A stretch of DNA of 64,000 nt, from contig NC_134397.1 in the NCBI RefSeq assembly GCF_050003625.1, positions 226,362,537 to 226,426,536 on the forward strand, written 5' to 3'. Within the stretch, counting starts at the first letter, position 1. Each line of letters begins with the position of its first letter. The DNA comes from Haematobia irritans. Taxonomy: Eukaryota; Arthropoda; Insecta; Diptera; Muscidae. Of the stretch, positions 61,196-64,000 are shown piece by piece. The notes beneath the pieces are model-generated. The model was given only the letters and a program-made list of their open reading frames with translations. It did not search any database and was not told the DNA's origin. The translations under genes were made by a program, and so were the position numbers.

Positions 61196-64000
61196 TTTTG
61201 GGGGTGGTCATGACCATGAATTAAGCTACTTTTCGCTGTAGGACGCATAGTTTAGGAGATATGAGCAAAACAAGTTTTTCATATAAAAATTTCAATTTTT
61301 TCAGGATTTGGATGGAATTTTCGATTTTTTGGGGGTGGTCATGAATTAAGCTCCTTTTCGCTGTAGGACGCATAGTTTAGGAGATATGAGCAAAATAAGT
61401 TTTTCATATAAAAATTTAAATTTTTTCAGGATTTGGATGGAATTATCGATTTTTTGGGGGTGGTCATGAATTAAGCTCCTTTTCGCTGTAGGACGCATAG
61501 TTTAGGAGATATGAGCAAAACAAGTTTTTCATATAAAAATTTCAATTTTTGCAGGATTTGGATGGAATTTTCGATGTTTTGGGGGTGGTCATGAATTAAG
61601 CTCCTTTTCGCTGTAGGACGCATAGTTTAGGAGATATGAGCAAAACAAGTTTTTCATATAAAAATTTCAATTTTTTCAGGATTTGGATGGAATTTTCGAT
61701 TTTTTGGGTGTGGTCATGAATTAAGCTCCTTTTCGCTGTAGGACGCATAGTTTAGGAGATATGAGCAAAACAAGTTTTTCATATAAAAATTTAAATTTTT
61801 TCAGGATTTGGATGGAATTTTCGATTTTTTGGGGGTGGTCATGAATAAAGCTCCTTTTCGCTGTAGGACGCATAGTTTAGGAGATATGAGCAAAACAAGT
61901 TTTTCATATAAAAATTTCAATTTTTTCAGGAATTGGATGGAATTTTCGATTTTTTGGGGGTGGTCATGAATTAAGCTCCTTTTCGATCTAGGACGCATAG
62001 TTTAGGAGATATGAGCAAAACAAGTTTTTCATATAAAAATTTCAATTTTTTCAGGATTTGGATGGAATTTTCGATTTTTTGGGGGTGGTCATGAATTGAG
62101 CTCCTTTTCGCTGTAGGACGCATAGTTTAGGAGATATGAGCAAAACAAGTTTTTCATATAAAATTTCAATTTTTTCAGGATTTGGATGGAATTTTCGATT
62201 TTTTGGGGGTGGTCATGACCATGAATTAAGCTCCTTTTCGCTGTAGGACGCATAGTTTAGGAGATATGAGCAAAACAAGTTTTTCATATAAAAATTTCAA
62301 TTTTTTCAGGATTTGGATGGAATTTTCGATTTTTTGGGGGTGGTCATGAATTAAGCTCCTTTTCGATCTAGGACGCATAGTTTAGGAGATATGAGCAAAA
62401 CAAGTTTTTCATATAAAAATTTCAATTTTTTCAGGATTTGGATGGAATTTTCGATTTTTTGGGGGTGGTCATGAATTAAGCTCCTTTTCGCTGTAGGACG
62501 CCTAGTTTAGGAGATATGAGCAAAACAAGTTTTTCATATAAAAATTTCAATTTTTTCAGGATTTGGATGGAATTTTCGATTTTTTGGGGGTGGTCATGAC
62601 CATGAATTAAGCTCCTTTTCGCTGTAGGACGCATAGTTTAGGAGATATGAGCAAAACAAGTTTTTCATATAAAAATTTCAATTTTTTCAGGATTTGGATG
62701 GAATTTTCGATTTTTTGGGGGTGGTCATGAATTAAGCTCCTTTTCGCTGTAGGACGCATAGTTTAGGAGATACAAGCAAAACAAGTTTTTCATATAAAAA
62801 TTTCAATTTTTTCAAGATGTGGATGGAATTTTCGATTTTTTGGAGGTGGTCATGAATTAAGCTCCTTTTCGCTGTAGGACGCATAGTTCAGGAGATATGA
62901 GCAAAACAAGTTTTTCATATAAAAATTTCAATTTTTTCAGGATTTGGATGGAATTTTCGATTTTTTGGGGGTGGTCATGAATTAAGCTCCTTTTCGCTGT
63001 AGGACGCCTAGTTTAGGAGATATGAGCAAAACAAGTTTTTCATATAAAAATTTCAATTTTTTCAGGATTTGGATGGAATTTTCGATTTTTTGGGGGTGGT
63101 CATGAATTAAGCTCCTTTTCGCTGTAGGACGCATAGTTTAGGAGATATGAGCAAAACAAGTTTTTCATATAAAAATTTCAATTTTTTCAGGATTTGGATG
63201 GAATTTTCGATTTTTTGGGGATGGTCATGAATTAAGCTCCTTTTCGCTGTAGGACGCATAGTTTAGGAGATATGAGCAAAACAAGTTTTTCATATAAAAA
63301 TTTAAATTTTTTCAGGATTTGGATGGAATTTTCGATTTTTTTGGGGGTGGTCATGACCATGAATTAAGCTCCTTTTCGCTGTAGGACGCATAGTTTAGGA
63401 GATATGAGCAAAACAAGTTTTTCATATAAAAATTTAAATTTTTTCAGGATTTGGATGGAATTTTCGATTTTTTGGGGGTGGTCATGACCATGAATTAAGC
63501 TCCTTTTCGCTGTAGGACGCATAGTTTAGGAGATATGAGCAAAACAAGTTTTTCATATAAAAATTTCAATTTTTTCAGGATTTGGATGGAATTTTCGATT
63601 TTTTGGGAGTGGTCATGAATTAAGCTCCTTTTCGCTGTAGGACGCATAGTTTAGGAGATATGAGCAAAACAAGTTTTTCATATAAAAATTTCAATTTTTT
63701 CAGGATTTGGATGGAATTATCGATTTTTTGGGGGTGGTCATGAATTAAGCTCCTTTTCGCTGTAGGACGCATAGTTTAGGAGATATGAGCAAAACAAGTT
63801 TTTCATATAAAAATTTCAATTTTTGCAGGATTTGGATGGAATTTTCGATTTTTTTGGGGGTGGTCATGACCATGAATTAAGCTCCTTTTCGCTGTAGGAC
63901 GCATAGTTTAGGAGATATGAGCAAAACAAGTTTTTCATATAAAAATTTAAATTTTTTCAGGATTTTCGATTTTTTGGGGGTGGTCATGACCATGAATTAA

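Larger units (their letters stand above)
1..64000 (+). repeat. Satellite DNA array, 125-bp monomer, about 510 head-to-tail copies
   Basis: The whole window is built from one monomer. The box GGACGCATAG recurs about every 125 bases from position 83 to position 63897, always followed by TAGGAGATATGAGC, TTTTTCATATAAAAATTT, CAGGATTTGGATGG, GATTTTTTGGGGGTGG and CATGAATTAAGCTCC in that order. All copies face the same way; I saw no inverted block. Most monomers differ from consensus at only a few positions, and many are identical. The window begins and ends inside a monomer, so the array continues on both sides. Such long, pure, AT-rich arrays are typical of constitutive heterochromatin in eukaryotes. 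No gene, transposon or unique spacer interrupts it. Confidence 0.99.
61010..64000 (+). repeat. Edge domain with 131-bp monomers carrying GGTCATGACC
   Basis: Eight of about 24 monomers carry a 6-bp insertion that changes GGTCATGAATT to GGTCATGACCATGAATT. It is at 61086, 61206, 62211, 62592, 63349, 63480, 63862 and 63982, and I saw it nowhere before 61.0 kb. Two of these monomers (about 61184 and 63961) also lack 11 bases, joining GGATTT to TCGATTTTTTGG. Other monomers have GGACGCCTAG (about 62498, 63003), GATACAAGC (62770) and CGATCTAGG. The domain runs off the window. Confidence 0.93.

Noticed and set aside
61838..61850. AATAAA polyadenylation signal in GAATAAAGC
   Set aside because: It is a single-base variant of GAATTAAGC in one monomer, with no transcription unit near it.
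1..64000. CRISPR array
   Set aside because: The repeated unit is 125 bp and nearly identical throughout, with no conserved short repeat alternating with unique spacers and no cas genes.
1..64000. Telomeric repeat because of TTAGG in GTTTAGGAG
   Set aside because: TTAGG occurs once per 125-bp monomer and is never in tandem, so it is not the arthropod telomere repeat.
1..64000. G-quadruplex potential from GGGGGTGG
   Set aside because: There is only one G run of useful length per 125 bases, so a compact intramolecular quadruplex is not expected.
1..64000. Inverted monomer blocks (hairpin or palindromic array)
   Set aside because: Every GGACGCATAG box I followed lies on the plus strand; I found no block on the other strand.

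Overview
This window is one uninterrupted satellite DNA array. From the first base to the last it is a head-to-tail repeat of a 125-bp, roughly 66% AT monomer, about 510 copies, all in the same orientation. I see no unique sequence, no transposon, no RNA gene and no credible protein-coding gene. A consensus monomer sits at 8950-9074, counted from its GGACGCATAG box. Both array ends lie outside the window. The size, AT-richness, purity and higher-order structure point to eukaryotic heterochromatin (pericentromeric, centromeric or a sex-chromosome block). The monomer's general look (CATGACC followed by a C-run on the minus strand, then A-rich blocks and a TCGAAAATT-type motif) reminds me of insect, especially Drosophila 1.688-type, satellites. 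That is recollection, not a search, so the host call is tentative.

Monomers carry diagnostic single-base changes and short indels, which let the array be divided. (1) 1-7.3 kb: an old, diverse domain with a triple 9-mer of about 1124 bp, a 374-bp 3-mer pair, and a 1.4-kb block copied 5826 bp downstream. (2) 7.3-10.55 kb: a 249-bp 2-mer duplication, then a nearly homogeneous stretch. (3) 10.55-47 kb: a large domain marked by 21 copies of a multi-monomer cassette (GGATTGGATGG / GAAGTAAGC, then TTTTTTTAGG, then GATATAAGC / CAAGATGTGG, often followed by GACACATAG and GGGGGTAGTC monomers). Within it are tandem blocks with periods of 500, 624, 748, 1124, 1497-1498, 1873, 2376 and 2997 bp. (4) 47-51.3 kb: a mixed domain with a 1001-bp repeat and rearranged monomers. 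(5) 51.3-61.0 kb: 3490-, 3863-, 1616- and 866-bp blocks tagged by a 9-bp-deleted monomer and TATAGAAAC monomers. (6) 61.0-64 kb: a distinct edge domain in which eight monomers carry a 6-bp insertion that creates the perfect palindrome GGTCATGACC.

The architecture is what repeated unequal exchange or local amplification would give: larger blocks contain smaller ones, rare variants recur at exact spacings, and rare truncated monomers act as markers inherited by the larger duplications. The most interesting sequence-level features are the phased A/T tracts and AT dyad in each monomer, a C/A toggle that turns the dyad into a perfect 16-bp palindrome, the GGTCATGACC palindrome confined to the right edge, and two partial CENP-B-box-like matches. 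I found no sign of a new protein-based system.
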